From Alteromonas sp. CI.11.F.A3 (GTDB lineage Bacteria; Pseudomonadota; Gammaproteobacteria; Enterobacterales; Alteromonadaceae): a stretch of DNA of 64,000 nucleotides. This document shows positions 57,334 through 64,000 of this stretch, in pieces; position 1 is the stretch's first letter, and each line of letters opens with the position of its first letter. Location: NCBI RefSeq assembly GCF_032925565.1, contig NZ_CP136708.1:1736001-1800000 (forward strand), in the 5' to 3' direction. The notes under the pieces are model-generated. The model saw only the letters and a list, made by a program, of their open reading frames with translations. It had not been told where the DNA came from and made no database searches. The position numbers and the translations under genes are program-made.

Positions 57334-58587
57334 CTAGCGTTGCAGGGCTTCTCTGTGATGTGGCTTAGATATTACTAATTGCACAGTGCTAATGGTTCTT
57401 TCTAAAAAACCACCTTCGCAGTATTTTAAATAGTAAATCCACATCCGCATAAAGCGTTCATCGTAACCGTCGTTTAGTAACGCTTCTTTAGCGCTAATAA
57501 AAGCCTCGTACCAATGATTTAGCGTTTGGGCGTAATCTAAGCCGATATCATGCAAATCTCGAATCATCATGTCGCTATAGCGCTTTAAATGAGCGTTTAA
57601 CTGATATTGTGAGGGCAGGAATCCACCAGGGAAGATGTATTTTTGAATGAAATCCACACTGCTTGCGTAACTTTCATAACGCCTATCATCGATGGTGATG
57701 GATTGTAGCAACATTAGCCCATCGTCTTTCAACAACGATGAACACTTCTCAAAAAAGTTACCTAAGTAGTCTTTTCCTACAGCTTCGATCATTTCTATTG
57801 AAACCAGCTTATCGTATTTACCATCTAGCAGGCGATAGTCTTTTTTCAGCAAAGTGACTTTGTCAGACACCTGCGCGCGCTCAATCCACTGCTCTGCCCA
57901 GGCATATTGCTCTTCAGAGATAGTTGTGGTGGTCACATTACAACCATAATGCTTAGCCGCATACACTGCCAAACCACCCCAACCGGTACCAATTTCTAAA
58001 AGATGGTCACCTTCGGTTAACTGAAGCTTGTCACAAATTGTTTTAAGTTTGTGATTTTGTGCCTCTTCTAAACTGGCATCAATATCAGGATAAATTGCCG
58101 ATGAATACATCATGGTGTTATCAAGAAAGCGTGTGTAAAGCTTATTTCCTAAATCGTAATGGGCTTCAATATTTTTCTTGGCTTGGTCTTGTGTGTTGCG
58201 GCGGGCAAAGTGCTGAATTTTTAAAATAGGCATGGAAATCCATTTAAACTTGTTCTCCCACGCATCAAGGGTAGATAAATTACGCGCAAAAATTTGCACT
58301 ACAGCCGTAACATTGTCGCTTTCCCACAGGCCATCCATATAGGCTTCACCTGCACCCACGCTGCCGCCCAATAATAGTTGGCGATAGGCTTTTACGTCTT
58401 TAAAATTAATAGTTGCGTGCAAATCGTCGTTGGGGTTACCCAAAGAGGCAATCGTACTGCCATTTTCCATGATGGTAAGTGAACCATGTGGAAGTTTCTC
58501 TAAACACTTTAAAAATGCGCGCCTACAAACCTTGTCAAAAAGAGACGCTTCTGAAGGGGTACTAAATACAGATTCACCGGAAGACAT
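57334..58587 (-). CDS. Cfa-like S-adenosylmethionine-dependent fatty-acid methyltransferase
   Basis: Cyclopropane-fatty-acyl-phospholipid synthase family, 417 residues (E. coli 382). The SAM motif is LEIGTGWGGLAVYA near residues 198-210, and EAHYDLGNKLY (141-151) is the family signature. By my alignment with E. coli Cfa, the bicarbonate-site residues Cys139 and His266 are replaced by Ser163 (YSSAIY) and Gln295 (LLQSIT), while Glu268, Tyr360 and Cys390 are kept. So it may methylate without forming a ring. It is last of a five-gene operon with an FAD oxidoreductase and DUF1365. Plant enzymes of this family carry a fused FAD-oxidase-like domain, a hint that the two proteins act together. Confidence 0.88.
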   Translation of the reverse strand: MSSGESVFSTPSEASLFDKVCRRAFLKCLEKLPHGSLTIMENGSTIASLGNPNDDLHATINFKDVKAYRQLLLGGSVGAGEAYMDGLWESDNVTAVVQIFARNLSTLDAWENKFKWISMPILKIQHFARRNTQDQAKKNIEAHYDLGNKLYTRFLDNTMMYSSAIYPDIDASLEEAQNHKLKTICDKLQLTEGDHLLEIGTGWGGLAVYAAKHYGCNVTTTTISEEQYAWAEQWIERAQVSDKVTLLKKDYRLLDGKYDKLVSIEMIEAVGKDYLGNFFEKCSSLLKDDGLMLLQSITIDDRRYESYASSVDFIQKYIFPGGFLPSQYQLNAHLKRYSDMMIRDLHDIGLDYAQTLNHWYEAFISAKEALLNDGYDERFMRMWIYYLKYCEGGFLERTISTVQLVISKPHHREALQR

Positions 58588-58594
58588 GTAGTTA

Positions 58595-59323
58595 TTATTC
58601 CTGACTTTTCTTAGGGTGGTTATAAAGTGGCGTTCGTTTTATAAGTAACTTTAACGCCTGCCAATATATGCCAATCATTGTTCTAATGGTCATACTAGGT
58701 ATACGTTTCATAACCCGACTTAGATTCGCATTATCTAATGAAAGCCGTGTTAAATTTATTCCAGCACTGAATTCTCTATCGTCTCGAACACAGTCCATTA
58801 CCAATGCGAGGCGATGGCTAGGTTGCGTTATTCGCCATTTGTACATCATGTCCATAGGGTTAAACGGCGATACATGGAATGCTTTTGGTGTATCTGCTTG
58901 CAGTGCCAAATCGACCAAATAATAGTGTCGCTCATTCCAAGGGGTATTACTGACTTCTGCCAATACATGGGTAAAGGAATTGTCTTTACCCTTTAAATAA
59001 TAAAAATTAACAGGGCTGAAATACATTCCCCACATACGAAGCTGCCCAAGCATGTATACATCACCGCTTAAGGTATCCTCACTTAAACTGTTCATTTTTT
59101 CTAGTACGCTTTGGTCTAATGGCGTGTTGCTATCACCTAAGTAGTCTTCACGGTTAAAGCGTACTCTTGCTTTGGTATCAACCGAAAAGTGTTTCAAAGC
59201 CGCTGGCAAGGCATCAACTTCGCTTAACTTTATCCAGAATAAATAGATATGATAGTCGAACTTATGTTGGGTAGGTGAAAAGCGTTCGTGATACACCTTT
59301 CCTTCATAAATAGCGCTATCCAT
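58595..59323 (-). CDS. DUF1365 family protein
   Basis: Protein of 242 residues recognisable as DUF1365 by its start SAIYEGKVYHERFSPTQHKFDY, by NPVNFYYL-type text (here SPVNFYYLKGKDNSF) and by HVSPFNPMDMMYKWRIT. No catalytic role is established for the family; it is usually found between an FAD oxidoreductase and a Cfa-like methyltransferase, as here. It overlaps the upstream gene by one base and precedes the methyltransferase gene by 7 bases, so co-translation is likely. Confidence 0.9.
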   Translation of the reverse strand: MDSAIYEGKVYHERFSPTQHKFDYHIYLFWIKLSEVDALPAALKHFSVDTKARVRFNREDYLGDSNTPLDQSVLEKMNSLSEDTLSGDVYMLGQLRMWGMYFSPVNFYYLKGKDNSFTHVLAEVSNTPWNERHYYLVDLALQADTPKAFHVSPFNPMDMMYKWRITQPSHRLALVMDCVRDDREFSAGINLTRLSLDNANLSRVMKRIPSMTIRTMIGIYWQALKLLIKRTPLYNHPKKSQE

Positions 59324-60588
59324 CAGAGGTTAACTCCAAATCGCTCGCATACATCTAATGCGCTATGTACGCCGTCTTCATGAAAGCCGTTATACCAGTA
59401 GGCGCCACAAAAATGAAGATTATCAACACCGCATATTTGGCTTCGGCGCTGTTGTGCATTCACCATAATTTCACTAAATTGAGGGTGCGCATATTGATAA
59501 CTACCCAACACCGCGCTTTTATCAATTTCATTTATGTTATTAAGGGTGACGCAGTAGGTGTTCGCAGCGTCTAATCGCTGAAGAATATTCATGTCGTAAG
59601 TCACCGAAGCCGGTCTGTCTTCTTCGCCAGCATCGTCTTTTAATCGGTAATTCCAACTCGCCCATGCAAGCTTTCGCTTTGGAAGTTGGTTTGTATCTTT
59701 ATGCATAACAACGTCGTTTTGAGCAAAGCCAATGGCACCTAACACAGCTTGCTGAGCTTCGGTAGGGGTATCTAGCATGGCAAGGGCTTGGTCGCTATGG
59801 CAGGCGAAAACAACGTGGTCAAATGTGGATTGAGCGCCAGATGTGTCAGTGACCTGCCACATATCGCCTACTTTCTTAACATTGGTAACACCACAAGATA
59901 GCTTTATTTTGTCTTTAAAGCTGGCTGTTAACGGGGGGATATAAGTGCTAGAGCCTCCTTTAATGGTGTACCACTGTGGCCTGTCACTTATGTTCAATAA
60001 GCCATGGTTGTTAAAAAATTGGAGAAAGAAAGTCAGTGGGAACTGCCTAGTTTGAGCAAGACTTGCAGACCAAATAGCGGCGCACATGGGTAAGATATAA
60101 TAGCGAGCAAAGTCATCGCTTAGCTTTAGCTCGTTAATAACATCTTGAAGTGTCATTGAAGACGTATCGCGCTTTTCGGCAACAAAAGCCTTGCAGGCTT
60201 TGTTGAACTTCAGAATATCGCGCACAATACGCCAAAACCTCGGGCGCAATATATTCCGACGCTGTGCAAACAGACTATTTATCGTATTGCCATTGTACTC
60301 AATATTGGCCTTTTTACTGGTAACAGAAAAGCTCATTTCGGTGGGTTGATATGCTACATCAAGCTGTTTCATCAGCTTTATGAATCTAGGGTAGGTCCAA
60401 TCATTAAATACAATGAAGCCGGTATCGATATGTCGTTCAATGCCATCATCGTTAATCTTTTTTGTGGCAGTGTGCCCGCCAATGTAATCGTTGGCCTCAT
60501 AAACCGTTATATCAGCCGTTTTATTTAAAAAATACCCACAAGTCAGGCCTGAAATACCTGTCCCGATAATCGCTACATTTTTTGTCAT
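59323..60588 (-). CDS. FAD-dependent amine-oxidase-like oxidoreductase
   Basis: Flavoprotein of 421 residues. The N-terminal dinucleotide fold reads VAIIGTGISGLTCGYFL and continues YEANDYIGGHT, the GR2/amine-oxidase pattern. The C-terminus has the FAD-closing motif NLHFCGAYWYNGFHEDGVHSA. Such proteins accompany DUF1365 and Cfa-like enzymes in many bacteria and are fused to the methyltransferase in plants, so it may desaturate or oxidise the modified acyl chain. The substrate is inferred, not shown. 12 bases follow the SDR stop. Confidence 0.87.
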   Translation of the reverse strand: MTKNVAIIGTGISGLTCGYFLNKTADITVYEANDYIGGHTATKKINDDGIERHIDTGFIVFNDWTYPRFIKLMKQLDVAYQPTEMSFSVTSKKANIEYNGNTINSLFAQRRNILRPRFWRIVRDILKFNKACKAFVAEKRDTSSMTLQDVINELKLSDDFARYYILPMCAAIWSASLAQTRQFPLTFFLQFFNNHGLLNISDRPQWYTIKGGSSTYIPPLTASFKDKIKLSCGVTNVKKVGDMWQVTDTSGAQSTFDHVVFACHSDQALAMLDTPTEAQQAVLGAIGFAQNDVVMHKDTNQLPKRKLAWASWNYRLKDDAGEEDRPASVTYDMNILQRLDAANTYCVTLNNINEIDKSAVLGSYQYAHPQFSEIMVNAQQRRSQICGVDNLHFCGAYWYNGFHEDGVHSALDVCERFGVNL

Positions 60589-60600
60589 TGTAATTGTGCT

Positions 60601-61320
60601 CTACTGCTTTTCTCGCATCGATAGCGATAATTTCTTTTGTAATCCAACAGGTAAAATATGCATAAACCGCAGGATAAAGCCAAACATGCGGGGGAAAAAA
60701 ACGGTTTGCTTGTCGGTTTCAATACCTTTTAGCATAGACTCCGCCGCTTCGGTGGCCGTAATTTTCATTGGCATATCAAAATCATTTTTGTCGGTAAGCG
60801 GGGTTTCAACAAAGCCTGGCGATACCGCTTGAACTTTTATACCCCGGTCGTGTAAATCTACCTCTAAACTTTTCGTAAAATAGTGAAGGGCTGCTTTACT
60901 TGCCCCGTAAGCCTGAGATCGGGTAAATGGAAGAAGGCGAGCCATGCTGTCTACTATGACCAGTTTATCGCCTTTATCTAATGACGGAATAAGCGCTTCT
61001 ACACAGTGAACGACACCGAAAAAGTTCGGTTCAAAAACCCGTCTGAACATATCTGATTCAAATTCATCGATATCTACATATTCACAGGTACCGGCATTTA
61101 AAATGGCAATGTCGCACTTGACGTTTTGTAGCGCTCGTTTCGCATCTTCAAGAGAAGTGACATCAAATTGAAGCGGCCTAATATTTGGCTTCGTGCTCAG
61201 TTCATCTAATACATCTTGATTTCGGCCGCATGCAATGACTTGATAGCCTTTTTCTGCTGCATGAACCGCTAGCGCTTTGCCAATTCCCGAGGTTGCACCG
61301 GTAATGAGTAATGTCTTCAT
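60601..61320 (-). CDS. Short-chain dehydrogenase/reductase
   Basis: Classical SDR of 239 residues. The cofactor motif is TGATSGIGKALA (residues 7-18). NAG is at 75-77. The catalytic set is Ser125, Tyr138 and Lys142 (YGASK). The C-terminal 25 residues (FILRFMHILPVGLQKKLSLS) are amphipathic and may touch the membrane, fitting a lipid substrate. It overlaps the upstream SnoaL-like gene by 4 bases (ATGA). The specific reaction is unknown. Confidence 0.88.
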   Translation of the reverse strand: MKTLLITGATSGIGKALAVHAAEKGYQVIACGRNQDVLDELSTKPNIRPLQFDVTSLEDAKRALQNVKCDIAILNAGTCEYVDIDEFESDMFRRVFEPNFFGVVHCVEALIPSLDKGDKLVIVDSMARLLPFTRSQAYGASKAALHYFTKSLEVDLHDRGIKVQAVSPGFVETPLTDKNDFDMPMKITATEAAESMLKGIETDKQTVFFPRMFGFILRFMHILPVGLQKKLSLSMREKQ

Positions 61321-61745
61321 TTCGCTAACCTCTTTTTAATCTTCTTAACAAAGAACCCGAGCAAAGGAATGTGTTCGTAAACCATTTCCCCTAAATCATA
61401 GTAATCTTTGTGATAAACAATAATGTCATCCTTTACCGTTAGTTGGGTATTCCCATCTACAGTAATTAATTTATCGCTTTGCTTGAGTTTGAGGTTCATC
61501 GTCCAGTTAACAATATGAGTGATGCTGTTGCTACTCACTGGCGCTATCATTGATATATCAAACTGACAACGTTCGGCTTGTTCGAGTAAGTTTGCAAAAT
61601 ACTTCTGAACATCGTCAAGGCCGTGGTGAGTCGTGATAGGATCAACAAATGTTACGTTGGAAGCATAAATGTCTGCTAAATCATCTAGAGTGATTTGGCA
61701 TATATCGGCGTACATGGTCGAAAATCTATCTAATACAGTCATCAC
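61317..61745 (-). CDS. SnoaL/NTF2-like protein
   Basis: Cone-fold protein of 142 residues. The text LADIYASNVTFVDPITTHHGLDDVQKYFANLL (residues 22-53) is typical of nuclear-transport-factor-2-like or SnoaL proteins; later segments include HIVNWTMNL. These folds act as small isomerases or as binding subunits; I cannot assign a reaction. It is the first gene of the SnoaL-SDR-FAD-DUF1365-Cfa operon, whose members overlap or nearly touch. Confidence 0.82.
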   Translation of the reverse strand: MMTVLDRFSTMYADICQITLDDLADIYASNVTFVDPITTHHGLDDVQKYFANLLEQAERCQFDISMIAPVSSNSITHIVNWTMNLKLKQSDKLITVDGNTQLTVKDDIIVYHKDYYDLGEMVYEHIPLLGFFVKKIKKRLAK

Positions 61746-61892
61746 TTCTTCACTTTTTTAAAATACACAAAGAAACATAAAATAGCTATATAACTTGTTG
61801 TTACTATTGCTAATACTGCGTGGAAGCTTGTTTAAGGGTACTACTTGAAATTACTATACACGCTATTTTGATTATCGTTCTATTATTTGAAG

Positions 61893-61918
61893 CGTAACCA
61901 AGTTGGTTAACGTTTTTT
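61893..61918 (+). terminator. Terminator-like hairpin with no upstream plus-strand gene
   Basis: CGTAACC, loop AAGTT, GGTTAACG is followed by seven T on the plus strand. Nothing coding lies on this strand upstream back to 61746, so it could end a small RNA or be chance in AT-rich sequence. Confidence 0.35.
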
Positions 61919-61928
61919 TAATATAGTC

Positions 61929-61958
61929 GTTTTACAAATAAAGCGGCGCGTCGGATCA
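61929..61958 (-). promoter_or_regulatory. Candidate ChrR-type sigma promoter for the lipid operon
   Basis: On the minus strand TGATCC (61958-61953) is followed after 18 bases by TAAAAC (61934-61929), pointing at the SnoaL-like gene 184 bases away. TGATCC is, as I recall, the -35 of Rhodobacter sigma-E (ChrR-controlled) promoters. The spacing is slightly long, so the call is tentative. Within 61746-62050 I see only this and the hairpin at 61893. Confidence 0.5.
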
Positions 61959-62050
61959 TTGCCCTTAGACTAAAGTGTGAAATTTTTTCCTTGGCGATCC
62001 AATTTGTTCACAGTGGCGTAATTGCTTATGACTAAAAGAGTTAAGAGTTT

Positions 62051-62626
62051 ATGAGTAAGACACCCATTCCACTATTTCCGTTATCTGCCCATTTGCTTCC
62101 AGAAGGACGTATGGCGTTACGCATTTTCGAGCCCAGATACACGCGCATGGTTAAGCAGGCATGCGCTGAAAACAAAGGGTTTGTGATGTGTATGCTAAAC
62201 GCATCTGGCGACAAATCGCGTAACGAGCATATTTATCCGATTGGTACCTACGCCAAGGTTGTTGACTTCGATTTACTTGATGATGGCTTGCTTGGCATAA
62301 AGGTTGCTGGATTAGAGTTAGTTGAGGTATCTGATGTAGCAGTTGAATCAGATGGGTTACGTACAGGACATTGTCGTTCTGTCGCGCCTTGGAACTGCGA
62401 AATATCACCTCAGCAGTTAGCGCCTATAAATGAGCGTTTGAAAGAGATTTTTGCGAAGTATACGGAGATAGCATCACTTTATGAAGAAACCCGGTTTGAC
62501 GACCCAATGTGGGTGTTAAGACGGTGGCTTGAATTGTTACCTGTAGATGGTGGACAAAAGCAGCAGTTTCTAAAAGAGGGTGGTGGTAAGAACTTACTTA
62601 ACTATCTGTATGCGTTAATTCGGTAA
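62051..62626 (+). CDS. LON substrate-binding domain protein
   Basis: Protein of 191 residues with the N-terminal domain of Lon protease but no ATPase or protease part. Landmarks are PLFPLSAHLLPEGRMALRIFEPRY near the start, GTYAKVVDFDLLDDGLLGIKVAG, and a C-terminal helical stretch. Stand-alone LON-domain proteins are common in proteobacteria, and their role is not established. It lies between the divergent lipid operon and the ECF sigma gene. Confidence 0.85.
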   Translation: MSKTPIPLFPLSAHLLPEGRMALRIFEPRYTRMVKQACAENKGFVMCMLNASGDKSRNEHIYPIGTYAKVVDFDLLDDGLLGIKVAGLELVEVSDVAVESDGLRTGHCRSVAPWNCEISPQQLAPINERLKEIFAKYTEIASLYEETRFDDPMWVLRRWLELLPVDGGQKQQFLKEGGGKNLLNYLYALIR

Positions 62627-62755
62627 AACGAGTTAAAAGATAATTTCTTAAATTCCATTAAACAATTGTAATGTGGAATGAGCGATTTTTTCGAACTTCT
62701 TTCATCGTTTATTTGTAATATATACCAATCAAATCGGATAAACGGACGAAACCTT

Positions 62756-63367
62756 ATGTTAGTTGGAATTCCTTTAGAACAAAGCAATAGTACGATTAAA
62801 CCGAAAGAATGCGCGGTTGAGATGTCTGATTACCTAGTAGAAGTCGCCCAAAAGCGTTGCAAAGCATCTTTTGCGCGGGTTTTTAATTATTTCGCTCCGA
62901 GACTTCGCTCATACGCGTTAAAGCAGATGGGTAACGAAGCACTCGCAATGGAGCTAGTACAAGACACCATGTCGAACGTGTGGCAGAAAGCCCATTTGTT
63001 TAATGCAGAAAAAGGTTCGCCATCTACGTGGATTTTCACTATTGCTCGAAACATTCGTTTTGATATGCTTCGTAAGCTTCAAAATCGCAAAGAAGATGTG
63101 TGTTCTGATGACCTATGGCCAGTATTATGTGAACAAACTGCTGACTTGAATGAAGCACCACTTGATGAACAAGTTACGTTAGAGCAAATCGGTTATTTGT
63201 TTGAATCACTTCCTGTTAAACAGAAAGCAGTGATTGAAGCCATTTATATTGATGGTAAATCTCAACAAGAAGTCGCTGATGAGTTAGATATCCCGCTAGG
63301 TACAGTTAAGTCGAGAACCCGCTTAGCACTTCAAAGATTAAAAGGTATGTTACAGAGTAATGATTAG
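62756..63367 (+). CDS. ECF sigma factor of the ChrR-controlled class
   Basis: Group IV sigma factor. Region 2 reads FNYFAPRLRSYALKQMG...LVQDTMSNVWQKAHLFNAEKGSPSTWIFTIARN, and region 4 reads LPVKQKAVIEAIYIDGKSQQEVADELDIPLGTVKSRTRLALQRL (landmarks, not continuous). FxxFAPR and KAHLFD-type text are shared with Rhodobacter RpoE. The frame opens at 62678; ATG 62756 gives 203 residues, and ATG 62822 (MSDYLVEVAQ) gives the typical family length, so the start is unsure. It overlaps the ChrR gene by 8 bases, which supports a sigma/anti-sigma pair. Confidence 0.9.
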   Translation: MLVGIPLEQSNSTIKPKECAVEMSDYLVEVAQKRCKASFARVFNYFAPRLRSYALKQMGNEALAMELVQDTMSNVWQKAHLFNAEKGSPSTWIFTIARNIRFDMLRKLQNRKEDVCSDDLWPVLCEQTADLNEAPLDEQVTLEQIGYLFESLPVKQKAVIEAIYIDGKSQQEVADELDIPLGTVKSRTRLALQRLKGMLQSND

Positions 63368-64000
63368 GTTCCACCCAAGTGCTCAACAACTCGTTTCATT
63401 TGTTGACGGAAATTTGTCCCCAGCGGTCTCGCTAATGGTTTCTGCACATTGTGATATGTGCAGTACGTGTCAGCGATTTGTGGAACAAGAAACTGAGCGC
63501 CTAGCTGGTTCGTTACTAGAAGATAATGGTTTTAAGCCAGTTGACCTTAAAGCCGATTACAGCGCAATGATTGCGCAAATTACCCAATCGCCTTCATCTG
63601 TTGAAGCCGATACCGGTTCACAACAGAAACAATCGCCCATAAAGCAGAATATAAGCACAGAAGTCAGTATTGCTGCTAACGATTCTATTGACCTTGATGG
63701 TAGAAACTTTGTCCTGCCACGAACGCTTCAGCGGTATAAAGAGAAGACCGGAGGTTGGTCTAGCTTGGTAGGTAAACTGTGGCAAGCCCCAGTAGATTTA
63801 GGTAGCCAAGGTGTAGCTAACTTTATTTACATGGGCAAAGGTGGAAGTGTTCCTGAACATACTCATCGAGGCACTGAATATACGTTAGTCATTAACGGCG
63901 AATTCAGTGACGGGCTCAATAACTACGATTCCGGCGATTTTATTTTTATGGATGGCCAAAATACCCATACTCCACGTTCTGACAATGCTCAAGGCTGCTT
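63360..64000 (+). CDS. chrR: ChrR-family zinc anti-sigma factor with cupin domain, 3' end cut by window
   Basis: The N-terminal zinc anti-sigma domain has His5, His30, Cys34 and Cys37 (HxxxCxxC), each one position from the Rhodobacter ligands as I remember them. The C-terminal cupin has His167, His169, Glu173 and His203, with the same spacing as the ChrR cupin metal site. In Rhodobacter ChrR releases sigma-E when singlet oxygen is present, and the same is expected here. About 213 residues are in the window, nearly the full expected length. ATG 63360 overlaps the sigma gene. Confidence 0.93.
   Translation, partial: MIRFHPSAQQLVSFVDGNLSPAVSLMVSAHCDMCSTCQRFVEQETERLAGSLLEDNGFKPVDLKADYSAMIAQITQSPSSVEADTGSQQKQSPIKQNISTEVSIAANDSIDLDGRNFVLPRTLQRYKEKTGGWSSLVGKLWQAPVDLGSQGVANFIYMGKGGSVPEHTHRGTEYTLVINGEFSDGLNNYDSGDFIFMDGQNTHTPRSDNAQGC

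Overview
The window is about 64 kb of a chromosomal core region from a marine gammaproteobacterium of the Alteromonas type. Three things support this: near-E. coli-like housekeeping proteins with moderate GC; the gene orders rpsT/murJ-ribF-ileS-lspA-fkpB-ispH, rpoE-rseABC-lepA-lepB-rnc-era, nrdR-ribD-ribE-ribB-ribH-nusB-thiL-pgpA and pomAB/xseB-ispA-dxs; and Vibrio/Shewanella-style sodium-motor stator genes. I see no rRNA, tRNA, CRISPR array, insertion sequence or prophage.

Layout. 1-8 kb: rpsT (minus, truncated by the window edge) diverges from murJ-ribF-ileS-lspA-fkpB-ispH (lipid II flipping, FMN/FAD, Ile-tRNA, lipoprotein processing, isoprenoids). 8.2-18.6 kb: a dense type IV pilus minor-pilin region. 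It holds pilV-pilW-pilX-pilY1-pilE on plus, a convergent four-gene pseudopilin operon on minus with the order of E. coli ppdA-ppdB-ygdB-ppdC, a lone pilE-like pilin and a separate fimT/fimU-like gene. 18.8-25.5 kb: nadE-glnB, slyD, ygfZ, sdhE-ygfX-maoC-like, nadB. 25.6-33.1 kb: the sigma-E envelope-stress operon with a recognisable sigma-E promoter, then lepA-lepB-rnc-era. 33.2-43 kb: pdxH, a tatD-family gene, a smp/serB divergent pair, radA flanked by two PilZ (c-di-GMP receptor) genes, and ettA. 43.2-52 kb: a stand-alone lpxD, glyA, nrdR and the riboflavin operon running into nusB-thiL-pgpA. The ribB gene product carries a GTP cyclohydrolase II-like domain without its zinc cysteines, and a strongly folded palindromic element lies between ribB and ribH. 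52-57 kb: dxs-ispA-xseB diverging from pomA-pomB, with a sigma-28-like promoter before pomA.

57.3-64 kb is the most accessory-looking part. A tightly packed minus-strand operon (SnoaL/NTF2-like, short-chain dehydrogenase, FAD oxidoreductase, DUF1365, Cfa-like methyltransferase) lies beside a LON-domain gene and an ECF sigma factor/ChrR anti-sigma pair. The last gene is cut by the window end. This has the composition of a photo-oxidative (singlet oxygen) stress regulon that remodels membrane fatty acids. The Cfa-like enzyme has substitutions at two positions that bind bicarbonate in E. coli Cfa, so its product may not be a simple cyclopropane.

Regulatory sites with sequence support: an rpsT sigma-70 promoter, the rpoE sigma-E autoregulatory promoter, the pomA sigma-28 promoter, a TGATCC-type candidate promoter for the lipid operon, an extended -10 promoter for ribH, and seven clear intrinsic terminators. 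Gene identities rest on reading the translated sequences and on remembered family motifs. No database search was run.
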